Numbered from the stretch's first letter, positions 1 to 11,042 are shown. The stretch is 40,349 nt of DNA from Nemertoderma westbladi (GCA_032718475.1 JAUCBJ010002219.1:1-40349), one strand, 5' to 3'. Program-made: numbers and translations. The notes: generated from the letters alone by a model not told the origin.

Positions 1-85
1 TGTCGACACAATGTTACGCGGGCACTGTCGACACAATGTTACGCCGACACTGTCGGCAAACATTATGCCGACAATGTCGGTACAT
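1..85. repeat. Short tandem repeat, about 25-bp unit, cut by the window edge
   Basis: About 3.5 diverged copies of a unit containing TGTCGACACAATGTTACGC follow each other from base 1. The same TGTCGGCAC core recurs in the hairpin at 121-157. The array lies in the third intron of the minus-strand gene and may continue to the left of the window. It could be the end of a DNA transposon rather than a satellite. Confidence 0.6.
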
Positions 86-120
86 CATTTACACACATAT
101 TATATTAGTATAGTACAGAG

Positions 121-157
121 GTGCCGACACAGTTGGCGAGAGGCACTGTGTCGGCAC
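121..157. repeat. Perfect 13-bp inverted repeat (hairpin) in an intron
   Basis: GTGCCGACACAGT at 121-133 is the exact reverse complement of 145-157, with an 11-base loop. It lies 26 bases into the intron after the donor site of the third exon of the minus-strand gene, and it uses the same core as the array at 1-85. It would form a stable hairpin in that pre-mRNA. Any function is unknown. Confidence 0.75.
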
Positions 158-183
158 AACATCTACGCCCTGAATACACCTAC

Positions 184-2773
184 CTGTTAGTACAATAACG
201 ATCGATTCAAACGATTTATGATGATCGTTTGCGTTTTTAAAGTATTGCTGTGCTGGTTGCGTTACCATCCCCATCTCAACAGCAAACTTGTGGAACTGAA
301 GTTCCCAGCCCGCTTTGATTACAGCCTTTACCATCGTATGTTCTAGATGTCCCAGTCCAGGTAATGGCAGTATCTGGCTGCTCCACTCCGGTAGCTTTTC
401 TAAACTCTTTAGAAGCAGACACATGGGACTCCCATCCATGACAATAGGGGTCCATTGTCTAACGCGAGGTATTCCTAAATAAATGATACAGCACATGTTT
501 AAATGTTCAGTGCAACTCAATTACAGAACACAAACTTATGATTCCATGTAGTTTAAACAAGTAATATACTAATGTAATACACTACTGAACTAATTACGAT
601 ATTCTATTACTGCTACTGGTATTGCTGGCTTTTAAATTAAATTAAATCACCTTTTTTATCTTGTTACGTACTCTCTATCTAATAAACAAGCAATTAACAT
701 TTACAAACAAACAATTAACATACGGCAAATTACCGGTCCGCGGTACCCCATTCTATTTACTCTTATTTTTAATTTTATGGTTTTTAATTTTCATTATTAG
801 GGCGCTTCACAAATCCTAACAAATGTTGAATACTCTCACTATTCCAGGTGTGGATCCAATTCACCACCTTCACTGGAGGCCAAAGTTCTTACCACTACAA
901 TGTGCTATTTTCCATGTATGACCTCGCATTCAAATCATAATTATAGTTACCAATAACTTACCTGCAAGTTCTATAACTTTATCGACAGTTTCACGCACAG
1001 CTTGGTAACTTCCCGGATCTTTTGGGAGTGGTGGGTGTATAACAATATCGGCAACGGACGGTTCACAATAATCGTTCGAGACTACATTTCTATCTACAGC
1101 CAAGTCTAGAAGTTTTCGATAAGATTTATCGCAGAACGTTGACGCTTTGGTGGAGGTAGAAATATCCTTACTTGTTAAGAATGACAATTGCGAAAGCAGA
1201 AAAACGCAGCGTAACTGCCGATACAGTTTCTCGTTAGATTCGAAAAACTCGTCAACAATTCCTGTTATGTCACTTTCTGCGATCATTATTCGACTTAATG
1301 AGTGTGATTGTAGTTCCATGGCCGGGTTAGCAACTATGGAAACTACAGAACACACCTTGCTAACGGGCATACACGATTGGTTATAAATATGGTATGTTTT
1401 CCCCACAAATTGATTATTGTCAATTACGACTATTATATCTCCGTTAGGCGCTTCCGCGTGAGTGAAAGCAGAGGACTTCATCAGCCGCAACAACGTTGTG
1501 TAATGGGGTGCGGCAGAACTATTGCTACGCAAGTTCTGGGATACTTTAGAGGTATCGGACGAGTAGCTAACGACACTCTCTAACGTTGAGATTGCACCGC
1601 AATATCGTTCGTTGCATGTCGATAGAATTAATTCAAAGATTTTGCAGGCCATTAATTTCTTCATTCTGTCTTTATCTTTTCCTGTAAAATAAAATAGTAA
1701 ACAATTTAGAATTAACATAACAATTAACAAAACAAACATACAAAATTTTAGAATTATCAGCAAATTGTACTAGTCTAGTTTTATAGTAAAGTATATTACA
1801 ATTAAGGCAAAAAGGTGTAATTCTAAATTATTATTGGTATTATGGGTTAGGTTAGAGTGTTAGGGTAGAGTTAAGGTTGGGGGTTAGTCGTTAGTGTAAT
1901 ACTGTTATATCAGAATATGGATGGCTAAGGCTGTAAGGTTTAGAAATGACAATATAATGTATTATAATTACAGTATTGAATAGAAGACTGTAATTTCCAA
2001 AACATTTGGAAGCATAATAAGTAAAAAATAAATACAATTTGTAAATACAATTACTGTATTTTGTTGAGCATAGCTTTTGGCCTAGTAAAGTAATAATAAA
2101 TATACGGTAATGTATGGGAATTTCACCTACACGTATGCCAAAATAAAACTGGACACCGAAAATCCGGACAGAGAAAGTCCGCACACAAACAATGCAGTTC
2201 CCGACTGTGACTCGTGTGTATAATTTACGTAAGATAATTTTGAAAAATATGTAATAAGTTAGTAGTCTTAGATTTGCAACATATTTTTCAGTAAATCTAC
2301 CCACCTGCATCGAAACTGTCGACAACATGCGAAACACCGCAGACATTGTAGAGGAATTCCTTTACCGAACCATCTGGAATAATATTATCTATTGCGATGT
2401 TTTTCAGTTCATCCAATGTTGGTGTCGTCCCATTGGCAGCGAATACCATGCACTCTGCACGCAATAACTTAGCGGTTTCCGCAAGATATTGAGTTGTCGA
2501 GGAATCGCGAGTAGATACGATTTCCATCGGCGCGGCCTTTGATTTCGTACCAGTACTAGAAACGATAACATTATGACTCTGCACTTTTACAGGGCACTCA
2601 TGCAGTGAAATGCAACACGAACATATATAGTGAGAACTCTTGTTAATTATCCCCTTCTCAATCATGGAGATAATTACTTCCCTCCTAATAATGCCATGTT
2701 TAATATTATGAAGCTTTGTTGAGTTTGAATTCGAATCGTGGCCAATGGCAGAACAAACGCGACGGAAAGGCAT
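184..2773 (-). CDS. Unidentified multi-exon gene, 3' part missing (three exons)
   Basis: Three minus-strand exons join in frame: 2773-2305, 1681-962 and 474-184, giving about 493 residues. They run on past the left edge. Donors read CAG/GTGGGT, CAG/GTAAGT and CAG/GTAGGT; acceptors read TTTTACAG/G and TTTATTTAG/G. Every junction is phase 1, and exon 2 (720 nt) is symmetric. The start ATG at 2773 follows an AT-rich stretch; an upstream exon cannot be excluded. Exon 1 carries a Cys-rich patch (YICSCC, then HECP). Exon 2 has a VVIDNNQ segment. Exon 3 has TPIVMDGSP, then LPGLGHLEH, then NDHHKS. Acidic residues after beta-strand-like stretches (VVID, IVMD) and the His-rich motifs are reminiscent of RNase H-fold transposase-derived proteins, but this is only an impression. 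There is no stop or frameshift in 1,480 coding bases, so the gene looks intact. I do not recognise the family. Confidence 0.75.
1843..1892. repeat. Degenerate TTAGG-like repeat within intron 1
   Basis: A run of GGGTTAGGTTAG, TTAGGG and GGGGGTTAG words lies inside the first intron of the minus-strand gene. It resembles decayed telomere-type repeat, but it is short and irregular, so the resemblance may be chance. Confidence 0.35.
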
Positions 2774-3982
2774 TTCAATACAGCTAAAATATATGATATA
2801 ATATAGCCTAATATCAATACCAGAATATAATATTATTATATTAGCCTATCAGCCTATAGGCCTATTTATCGTATTAAAAGTTTTGAGTTCTCAATAATTG
2901 TCAAATTAATAAAATACCGTACGTCAGTAGAGGAAACAATTCATAACATAATTAACATAATGCTTGCTTTACAATCTAGCAATAATTAAGGTAAGTAGGA
3001 AGTAGCACTAGCACACAACACTGTCTCACTATACCGCAGTATTCTGTTCTGTATTCAATACAGGCAGCCAGGTAGTACAGTCAGACGGTTACACAGCAAT
3101 CTGGCAATTTGAAGTGTGACACCAGACTGGATGTAGTTGGGTTGGTTATACTGCCTAACTAACAAAATTCTTAGACTTTCATGTCACTCATCCAACTGTC
3201 CAAGGTGCGGCGCTAACTCAAAGGCAGACCGCCATCACATCATTATTCCAACCTGAAGAAAATGCAGTGAAACCAAATCTCGCTGCAAATTGTTTTTGTT
3301 GTGTTTATTCAAAAACAGCACATGCTGACATGGAAACAAAATTTCGTAACATACTGACATACAAACAACACAGTTTTGTAAGGGCTTTCTGGTGGTATTA
3401 TTTTTGTAACTAAATTCCTATGTTTATAATTCAAATTTTTAAATTTATTTTTTGAAAGGGATTTGTTAGTGATACTTTGAATTTGTGAAACCAGATTTGG
3501 TTGCACAAAGCAGCGAAATCTCGCTGAGAATACCCAACTGAATTTACGAAAATTTTCTGCTGCAATATTTTCAGCATACTTACCGGTACTGCCTACTGCG
3601 TCACTTAGCCTACAGAATTACTGAATTAGATCAGTAGATAGGGGGGCCTATACTGCTATATGTCAATAAACCGTCTGTACAGTGCAGCAGTGTTTGTAAA
3701 CCAGTTACCAGTAGGCCTAGTACAGTAGTAGTAAATACAGTTAGTACTGTACAATCATAATACCCAATACCGGTACTTGCTATGCTACAGTGCTAGTCCC
3801 GGACAAACCAGCAGTACAGCAGCTTGATGTACCGGACGTGGTAGGCCATAGGCCTCATGAAGTAATACTGTAATAGCAACATCATTCATCTTGAGATATG
3901 GACGTGCTCCACAATTTTAATGAAGAGGATGACGCTATGTTTTTGAGGAGCTTCGGTTCCTACCAATATGGTTCCTCGGTTT
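2774..3982. other. Intergenic, no gene seen
   Basis: This A+T-rich sequence lies upstream of the minus-strand gene, so its right-hand promoter should be here, but no clear TATA element or initiator can be assigned. Several TAGGCCTA and TACAGTA words are present. Short open frames show no recognisable protein. Confidence 0.5.
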
Positions 3983-4760
3983 TAGATCCTAAAAGCACCT
4001 TAGATCCTGAACGAACTTAGATCTTGAGTGAACATAGATCCTTATTCCCATATGAACTTAGATATTTCCCATACGATATCGTATATTGCCATCTTATATT
4101 GCTATGGTACCGTAGCTGTTAATGTGAAATGTAATTCCCATAGGCCAGCAGACCTTACTGTAAATATTATCACGCTTGAAGGGAAAGCAAACTTAGATCC
4201 CACCACCAATACTGCAATAATGAATTAATTGGCAAATTATAGTTTGTCGGGAGTCACTGATCGCAACTACTTTGAGTGTATGACAGTGTGTATGACTTAT
4301 TTGCATTAGATCATTATAAGTAGTTTAATATGCTTAATGAAACACAGTACATGCAATATACACTATATAATATCGACAGAACGCGGCCAACGCACAGTAC
4401 ACGTGGGATCTGAGTTCGCTTCTTCTCTAGCGTGTGCTAAGGGATTTGTATAAATTGGGATCTAAGTCGCCACCTAAGATCTAATTTCGCTTTGCATTTC
4501 AACGTGGGATCTAAGTTTGCTTCGCGACTAGCATGAGGAAAGGCTTTTACTAGCATAGATTGGGATCTATGTTCACCTAGTTAGGATCTAAGTACACCTA
4601 GTTAGGATCTAAGTTCACCTAGTTAGGATCTAAGTTCACCTAGTTAGGATCTAAGTTCACCTAGTTAGGATCTAAGTTCACCCAGATAGGACCTAAGTTC
4701 GGAAAGATCTAAGTTCATCAAAGTCAGGCCTTGCAGGATCTAAGTTCGTTTTACCCCTAC
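3983..4760. repeat. Foldback-like inverted repeat built on ATCTAAGTT
   Basis: The left arm (3983-4203) carries the word AACTTAGATC repeatedly on the plus strand. The right arm (4400-4748) carries the reverse complement GATCTAAGTT about twelve times. Exact arm-to-arm matches include 4187-4203 against 4504-4520 (17 bp, perfect) and the word GGATCTATGTTCAC near 4562 with its complement near 4045. The right arm also holds two diverged copies of a roughly 105-bp block starting CGTGGGATCT. Inverted arms made of short tandem repeats are typical of foldback transposons, which are known in sea urchins. No transposase is present. Confidence 0.6.
4563..4712. repeat. 21-bp tandem array
   Basis: About seven copies of ACCTAGTTAGGATCTAAGTTC run head to tail. 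The central five are almost identical and the outer ones diverged, as expected of recent expansion by slippage or unequal exchange inside the foldback-like repeat. Confidence 0.9.
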
Positions 4761-4840
4761 CAATTACCCCATACACCCATATACCCCAATACAGTCCAAT
4801 AATACCTTTATTACTATAACTGTAGGTACTGTAGGTAAGG

Positions 4841-4915
4841 GGATGGAACACTGGAACAGGTTACAGTAGAAGGTTTTTCTAACTAATGAAACAGTAAACG
4901 AGAGTCAGAGGATCA
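4841..4915 (+). repeat. Dispersed repeat family R1, copy A
   Basis: The segment reads GGAACAGGTTACAGTAG, then TTTTTCTAACTAA, then GTAAACGAGAGTCA. It shares this order of blocks with copies at 17121-17360, 26028-26085, 32078-32305 (minus), 35703-35760 (minus), 37334-37377 (minus) and 40000-40130. This copy is short and diverged. Confidence 0.6.
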
Positions 4916-6719
4916 CATTTTGTGGTGTTTTTAGAATCTTTTCGGGTGAACAAAATGTCTATGTATTTTCGGGTGCTGTGTGGTAATTCGTAGGACCGGG
5001 AGATTTTGCCTGAGAAATCTAAGGAAACAGTGATAACGTCTGTTTATTTAAAATAAAACAATATATATTCGATATAAAAACACAGAAGCACTCTTTTCCA
5101 CTCATTTTCTTTAGCGAATATTCTGTTTGTGTTAAGTTTTCCACACATTGGCATTGTACAGTCCCTATTTCATTCTACAGTACAGTAGATACCGTTTCTC
5201 AAACTAAGTACCTTTTCTCTTAAACATAACTATTACTGTACTACCTCAAACCTGTATGGGTTACTCAAACCCAAACTCAAACTCGCGTAACCTCCCATTG
5301 TAGCATTCATGCAGCGAGCTGTGATTTAATGGCCCACTCCCTTATGTTAAACTCTGCTCTTTACAGAACATATTTTAGTAAAGCCACCACAAAGGAACGT
5401 CGTGATTGAAATGTCTTTTATGATACACACTCCAAGCCGTCCTGTCCAGGATATGTAACTCAACCCATTAAGTCAATAGCTCAAGCAGCAAACAGAGACC
5501 CCTTCCCTTCCCCATCCCCATGTGGTGTCCCACTCAACCAGAGTAATTAGCCATCCCGTACAGGTACAGTAATGCTGAGTATGGCACTGTTGGAAGTCAA
5601 ACTCACTGAAATTGTGGGGCAGGTGTTTAGTTTGAGTAAGTTTGAGCTGTGTGCGTTGTTCTTATTTCTCAACTCTTACCTTACGCTTACCTCCCGAAAT
5701 TCTCCATTGAATATCATTACAAAAATTAAAAATTTCATTTAATTTCATTAAATTTTCAATTTCATGAAATTAAAAATACTGCCCTGTTTGTGAAGTGATA
5801 TTCAGAATGAGATAGGGACTGTACTGTAGACTAAAACCTTAACACTTCGTGTTAAATTCAACAATTCTGACAGAATACTTTAGTTGAATTTTGCTAAACT
5901 GAAAATGAGTGAAGAAAATGGTGTTTTCTGCTAAATTTGTTTTTATCGAATATTAGATATTCATTTATCTAATAAATCGCCAGACTTTATGTGCAGCATC
6001 CCTCACCAAATGGACTGAAAATATTTACTTTAACTACTACTATATTAAATAGAACTATAAGCGTTAAAATTTTAAATTTCATAATAACACCGGACATTTC
6101 GATTACAATATCTGTTACATACTGTATTTACTACAGTATGTTGCACATATTACATAAATCATATTACTACTGTATATCAGTATATCACCACATCATTTTC
6201 ATTACATTTCGTTTAGAGGAACGCTATTGTGTATTTATTCAGTGAATTTATTCTTCGACCCTTCTCAAAGTGATATCACCGCCTTATTGTGGCCAAGGTA
6301 AAGACTTAGTCTGCTCGCTGGCAGAACTACGAAATCTGCCTGGCCACGGCATGACTATGTGTTCGCGCCTTTAAGACCTTTGGCAGTTTAACCCGCCAAA
6401 TCTATATGTCTTCTAGGTTATAAACCTACTCCAGTCTATGACAAGTATTGAACACCTATAATAATTCTAACATTAGCCAAAGCCAGTCTGTGCGCGACCA
6501 TTCACCCGCTGGATATACCCGGGAGACTGGATTTGGATGCTTTAATTTGATTGCGGTGCAGGCCTACCGTACTATTCGATTGATCGTTAATATATAATCT
6601 CTGACGAATATTATTCACTTTCGGGAAATATTAGCAGTTCCTTTAGGACGTGGCGCTCTATCTATTTGAACAGAGCTATGACTTACACTATACACAACAG
6701 TATGTTTTATAGATCACCA
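4916..6719. other. Intergenic, no gene seen
   Basis: A+T-rich sequence. An AT palindromic patch near 5720-5775 is made of AATTTCAT words. Open frames such as 5991-6245 are low-complexity and resemble no known protein. The block 6260-6540 is less A+T-rich and may be an old repeat, but I cannot identify it. Confidence 0.45.
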
Positions 6720-7285
6720 AAGTGCATTCTTTAGGAAATGCTTTGTTTCTCGGTCAAGCACACACAGACTATTGCACACAACTGCACACTGAATTGCCGA
6801 CATTCACTGATTTTAATCATATACAGTACAAGGACGTTATTGAATCGTCAATGAATTATCTTCGTAATTCTATCAAGGATAAAGCGGCGCAAGGCCGGTC
6901 TAAATACAGTATATAACGTATCTCCAGCTAAACCCCACCCTAACAAGACCTGATGCATACAATTGCATGCACCAGTCTGTCGATCTCATAAACTATGCAC
7001 GACTAAGGCTCAGCGCTCATGACCTCGCAGTAGAAAAGGGAAGATATCTCCGCATCCCTCGTGAGCTCCGTTTGTGTTCCTGCGGTTTGAGGATGAGCAA
7101 CATTTCCTCTGCACGTGCCCACTCTACGATAATATTCGTAAAGAGTTTACTGGGGAAACTGATCTCAGCGCACCTGCACATATTCTTCAAAAAATTAAGA
7201 ACGCATCAACCTTCGTAAGTTGCTTCGATATCGTAAAACTATTCGTAACACAAAATAATGATAATTTAATCATTAGTTTTTGAAC
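6720..7285 (+). pseudogene. LINE remnant: C-terminal zinc-binding part of a reverse transcriptase ORF
   Basis: The first frame (6967 on) reads ARLRLSAHDLAVEKGRYLRI then PRELRLCSCG. After a frameshift near 7080 the next frame reads EDEQHFLCTCPLYDNIRKEF. Together they form the conserved 'IExGRY...PRExRxCxxC...DExHFLxxCPxY' tail found at the C-terminus of many non-LTR retrotransposon ORF2 proteins (known family pattern). The piece from 6722 to 6916 is open and probably precedes it in the same element, with a break near 6916-6960. No polymerase core is present, so this is a truncated dead copy. Confidence 0.7.
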
Positions 7286-7609
7286 TTTTAGTCAGTTTGC
7301 TGTCTAACCCCCCGGCCCCCTCCTTACACTTAATGCCTCTTTCGATCGTGTTTATTGTATGTTTGTTTTTGCTCTGCATTGTTCTTTACTACCATGACAA
7401 TTTGATGATTATTTTGGCAATTAATTTATTTACAATTATCTCTGATTTCATTGATTATTTCGAACAATTTCTATTTATATTATTTATTTGTTACTGTAAT
7501 TTACCTACTCAGAGCGTTATATTGCCTGGACTAAATACTGTAGTTATATATTTTGTGTAATCGGTAATGTGTGTTTATTTATTTCTTCCTTTGGTCTATA
7601 AATACATAC

Positions 7610-8455
7610 ATGCATAGATATCAATGCGCATGTTGTTGCCATTAACAATGCTGATGCTAACAAGCAATCCGCCCAGTCATGGCAATTAATAAACCTGCAC
7701 ACTGGGAGCATAAGCCAACCAACCGCCAAGGTTAAGGCTGACTCTCTAACTGCAACCATCAATGGTTGGAAGGCCCACTTTGAAAAGCTTGTAAACATTG
7801 ACAGGGCATTGCCTGATAACTTTAATGTACATTACATCGTGAATTTAAGTCGTGCTCACCCTCACATATATCCCCACCCCATTAGTGACATTGCTAAGAG
7901 CACAAGACCAATCGTGCCAGTGTAGTAGATGGCGTGCCCCATGATGTCTTTACAATTCCTGGGTGTTTGGAGCTCATTCATCCCATTATTGTTTACATGT
8001 ACTGTATAGGACATAGAGAGAATGAAAACAAATAGCATGGGGGGAGCATTGGTCCCTGCCCCGAAGAAGGGCAACCTAAAAACGTGTGGATCTTTTCGTT
8101 GAATCTCGTTGATTTCGATTGCTGCAAAGCTACAGTATAGGGTCCTACAATATAATTCGATTAAGTCGCATGAGGGAACCTGTTGACAGACTGTTATGAG
8201 GGAACCTAGTTGGGTTCAAAAAAGTTTTCCCGATAACGTATGTGCAGCATACTTGCATCATGTGATTCCTGAGGTAATTAATGCAGCTGTTAAATCACTG
8301 TACAATGGCTCCACCACATTTGTGTCTACTACTGCTGATGGTGATTCAGATCTATTTGAAATCTTACAGTATATGGAGTGCACCAGGGAGACAAACTTGC
8401 ACCATTCTTATTCATTTTTGTGGTTGATTATGTTCTACGCATATCCTGAGACCAT
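7610..8455 (+). pseudogene. LINE remnant: reverse transcriptase domain, several breaks
   Basis: Separate plus-strand pieces match the order of a non-LTR reverse transcriptase. At about 7650-7850 there is SAQSWQLINLHTGSI then NGWKAHFEKLV, the segment before the polymerase. At about 8045-8160 there is ALVPAPKKGNLKTCGSFR, a stop, then ISLISIAAKL. At about 8215-8350 there is INAAVKSLYNGST. After a frameshift near 8360 comes GVHQGDKLAPFLFIFVVDYV (motif B and beyond). The piece between the early polymerase motifs and 8215 is shortened, and the catalytic YxDD region is absent. The ribozyme-bearing element begins about 28 bases after the last recognisable residue. Confidence 0.75.
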
Positions 8456-8485
8456 CTCTCCTCACTGGAGCGTTGCTTCGTGTAG

Positions 8486-8515
8486 CTGATGAGCCAAATC
8501 CCGGCGAAACACATA
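8486..8515 (+). ncRNA. Truncated hammerhead ribozyme core
   Basis: It has CTGATGA (8486-8492), the GCC/GGC stem II and GAAA (8506-8509), identical to the downstream copy. The upstream strand with the cleavage triplet is missing: I find no ATGTGTC-like segment before it. This copy is therefore probably not self-cleaving in the same fold. Confidence 0.55.
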
Positions 8516-8916
8516 TGCAAAAATGTAACCAATGTGATAATTTTACTTACAGTATTTAAACAGGGTTGCGCTTGGTGTCCCTGCTTAATTAAAATGATGA
8601 CTACTAACGGTTGAACAGATAGGAACATGTTGTTTCTCTGTTTCCAATTAATTTTACTTGCTTGATATTGGTCTGTCAAAAACATAATTCGTTCAACTCA
8701 AAATTATATTTAATATACCGGTTCATGGTGAACATGGTTGTTTAAAATGCATTCCTATTACTTTATTTTTATTATAATTAGCAACCATGCACAAGACAAT
8801 AAATTATCCCATATAGTATTGCTAAGGAAATGATTGCTTATTTGTTCTGGAATGCAATGCTATTTTGTTTATATGTGTGTGTGTTTAGCTGGTTTTTGGT
8901 GTAGTTAGTTAGATTA

Positions 8917-8965
8917 ATGTGTCCTGCACGGGTTAGCTGATGAGCCAAATCCCGGCGAAACACAT
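8917..8965 (+). ncRNA. Hammerhead ribozyme, type III order
   Basis: All conserved parts of a hammerhead are present in order. Stem III 5' strand ATGTGT is at 8917-8922 and the cleavage-site C at 8923 (a GUC triplet). Stem I with its loop is 8924-8936 (closing pairs C-G, U-A, G-U). The box CUGAUGA is at 8937-8943. Stem II is GCC/GGC with a 7-base loop (8944-8956). GAAA is at 8957-8960, followed by CACAT (8961-8965). The last A of GAAA plus CACAT pairs perfectly with ATGTGT (6 bp). Cleavage is predicted after 8923. Stem I is short, so activity may depend on loop contacts or dimerisation. The fold was drawn by hand. Confidence 0.8.
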
Positions 8966-9011
8966 ATGCAAAAATGTAACTAATGTGGTAACTTTACTTA
9001 CAGTATTTTAT

Positions 9012-10322
9012 GTAATATAATATATATAATGCAGCATGCCGATAGTCTGATAGTACTAGAGTATGTTAGGCATATTACTGTCATATTACTACTGTAAATC
9101 AGTATATCACCACCATTCTAAATAAAATTATGACATCATTCGGATACACACTCTACTGTATAAGTATTTCACAATTAGATTTAAATATGCATAATAACAA
9201 ATATACCATACAATTAATTAAAATAGATTTGGCCATTTGTTAAAATAATTTATAGCACCTCTTAAAGTTTTACAGCCTTCTCCATTTTGTTACTGTATTT
9301 CCCTCGTTGTTGTTCCATTGAGCAATCACTGGTGCCATAATGCTAAAATTACAGTACTAATTATTGAACAATGATGTATACCAGTACTTATTTTATTACA
9401 CTATTATTTCAATTTCCCATTAGTAAAACGTCAGGCAGGACTGGCAGATGATCTGATAGTTGTACATAATTTTCCTTCACTACAGCACTACCGGCAGACC
9501 GGTAGGTTTTAGGGTGCTATACTGCTTTACCGGTACCGGCACTATAATCTAAATATTTATTTTACAGTTTTAAGCAGTTGTGCTGTAGCATTCGAGACTG
9601 TACCAGTTTTTATGTAGGACATATAATTCCTTTTTATGTTACAGTACATCAGTAGGCCAGTCAGCCAGTAGGCTGGTTCTGCAGTTCTGGTAGGCCAGTA
9701 GGCCTGTAGGCTGGTAGGCGTACAGTAACATAGTAGGTATATATTAGCTAGGCCTATACAATTAGTTATTAATTTAATTTATTATTTGCTCCTACTTGTA
9801 GGTACGGCCATGGTAGGGCCTACTGAAGTACTGTTAGTTGGTAGTTTTTAATTTCCATCATATCAGCATAGTGGTATATTTTCACTCAATTTATTGTTTG
9901 TATTTCATATTTCAGTTATAACCGTTAAACACTCTAAAATAATTACCATGATATGTCCGTCCTACCTAATACAGTATTATTAGGGCCTGGCCTATCATTA
10001 AATAAGCCTATCATAAATAATTTTCAACCCGAAGCCCTCAACCCACATACAGCTACAAGGCTACTGAACTGCAAGACAACTAACAAGGCCTTCAAAAAGT
10101 AGGAATTAAATTAATTAATTTGACTTTCTTTATTTTATTTCTTCTACCTTAGAGTTAGGCCTATATATTTTATATATATTATGTTTCTCAAATCAAGATC
10201 TGAAGCATTTGCTTATTATTACTGTATTATGTGTAATTCATATACTGTCTGTAGGCTGCCCTATACCAGTAGGCTATAATATATTATTATCTCTATATCA
10301 TTTGATTTTAAGTACCGATTAC
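9012..10322. other. Intergenic, no gene seen
   Basis: A+T-rich sequence. At 9008-9045 there is a short similarity to 38275-38325. At 9640-9760 there is a cluster of TAGGCC/GGCTGG words. No coding frame is convincing. Confidence 0.45.
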
Positions 10323-11042
10323 AAACATTAATGAGGGACACAAACATAAACGAGAGGCACAAACATTATTGAGGGACACAAACATTAATGAGGGACAAAC
10401 ATTAATCATGGGGACAAACATTAATGTGGGACACAAACATTAATGAGGGACACAAACATTAATGAGGGACACAAACATTAAATGATGGACAGATATTAAT
10501 CAAGGGCACAAACATTAATCATGGGCACAAATATTAATGAGGGACAAACATTAATGAGGGACACGAACATTAATGAGGGACACACATTAATCAGGGACAC
10601 AAACATTAATGAGGGACAAACATTAATCATGGGGACAAACATTAATGTGGGACACAAATATTGATGTGGGACACAAACATTAATGAGGGACACAAACATT
10701 AATGAGGGACACATACATTATATGAGGGACAGATATTAATCAAGGGTACACACAATCATGGGCACAAATATTAATGAGGGACCAACATTAATGAGGGACA
10801 CAAACATTAATGAGGGATACAAATATTGATGTGGGACACAAACATTACTGAGGGACACAAACTTTAATGAGGGACACACATTAATCAGGGATACAAATAT
10901 TAATGAGGGACACAAACATTAATGAGGGAAACAAACATTAATTGAGGGACACAAACAATAATAAGGGATACAAACATTAATGAGGGACACAGACATTAAT
11001 GAGGGACACAAACATTAATAAGGGACACAAACATTAATGATG
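10323..11042. repeat. 19-bp minisatellite (GAGGGACACAAACATTAAT)
   Basis: Roughly 38 head-to-tail copies fill about 720 bp, with variants of the GAGGGACA and AACATTAAT halves and some units shortened by deletion of CACA. Longer blocks recur: the order 'GGGACAAACATTAATCATGGGGACA' type, then 'GTGGGACACAAA', appears twice about 230 bp apart. This suggests higher-order duplication. An open frame on the minus strand (10496-10714) is a product of the repeat and not a gene. Confidence 0.97.

Larger units (their letters stand above)
8483..9003 (+). mobile_element. Small element with about 78-bp direct terminal repeats carrying hammerhead motifs
   Basis: Positions 8483-8560 and 8934-9011 are near-identical direct repeats (about 90%), 451 bp apart. 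Each starts at the CTGATGAG box of a hammerhead motif and ends near TTTACTTACAGTATTT. The left copy begins right after LINE sequence. A 40-bp stretch after the right copy (about 9008-9045) resembles the sequence following a LINE C-terminus at 38275-38325. So the element may have inserted within, or at the end of, a LINE. Direct terminal repeats with hammerheads are the layout of retrozymes and of Penelope-like elements. The exact ends are uncertain and no ORF is present. Confidence 0.5.

Noticed and set aside
1843-1892. An interstitial telomere array
   Set aside because: Too short and irregular to claim; kept only as a degenerate repeat.
10496-10714. 72-codon minus-strand frame rich in INVC and LMFV words
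   Set aside because: It is only a translation of the 19-bp minisatellite.
10323-11042. A CRISPR array
   Set aside because: The units are contiguous without unique spacers and the DNA is clearly eukaryotic.
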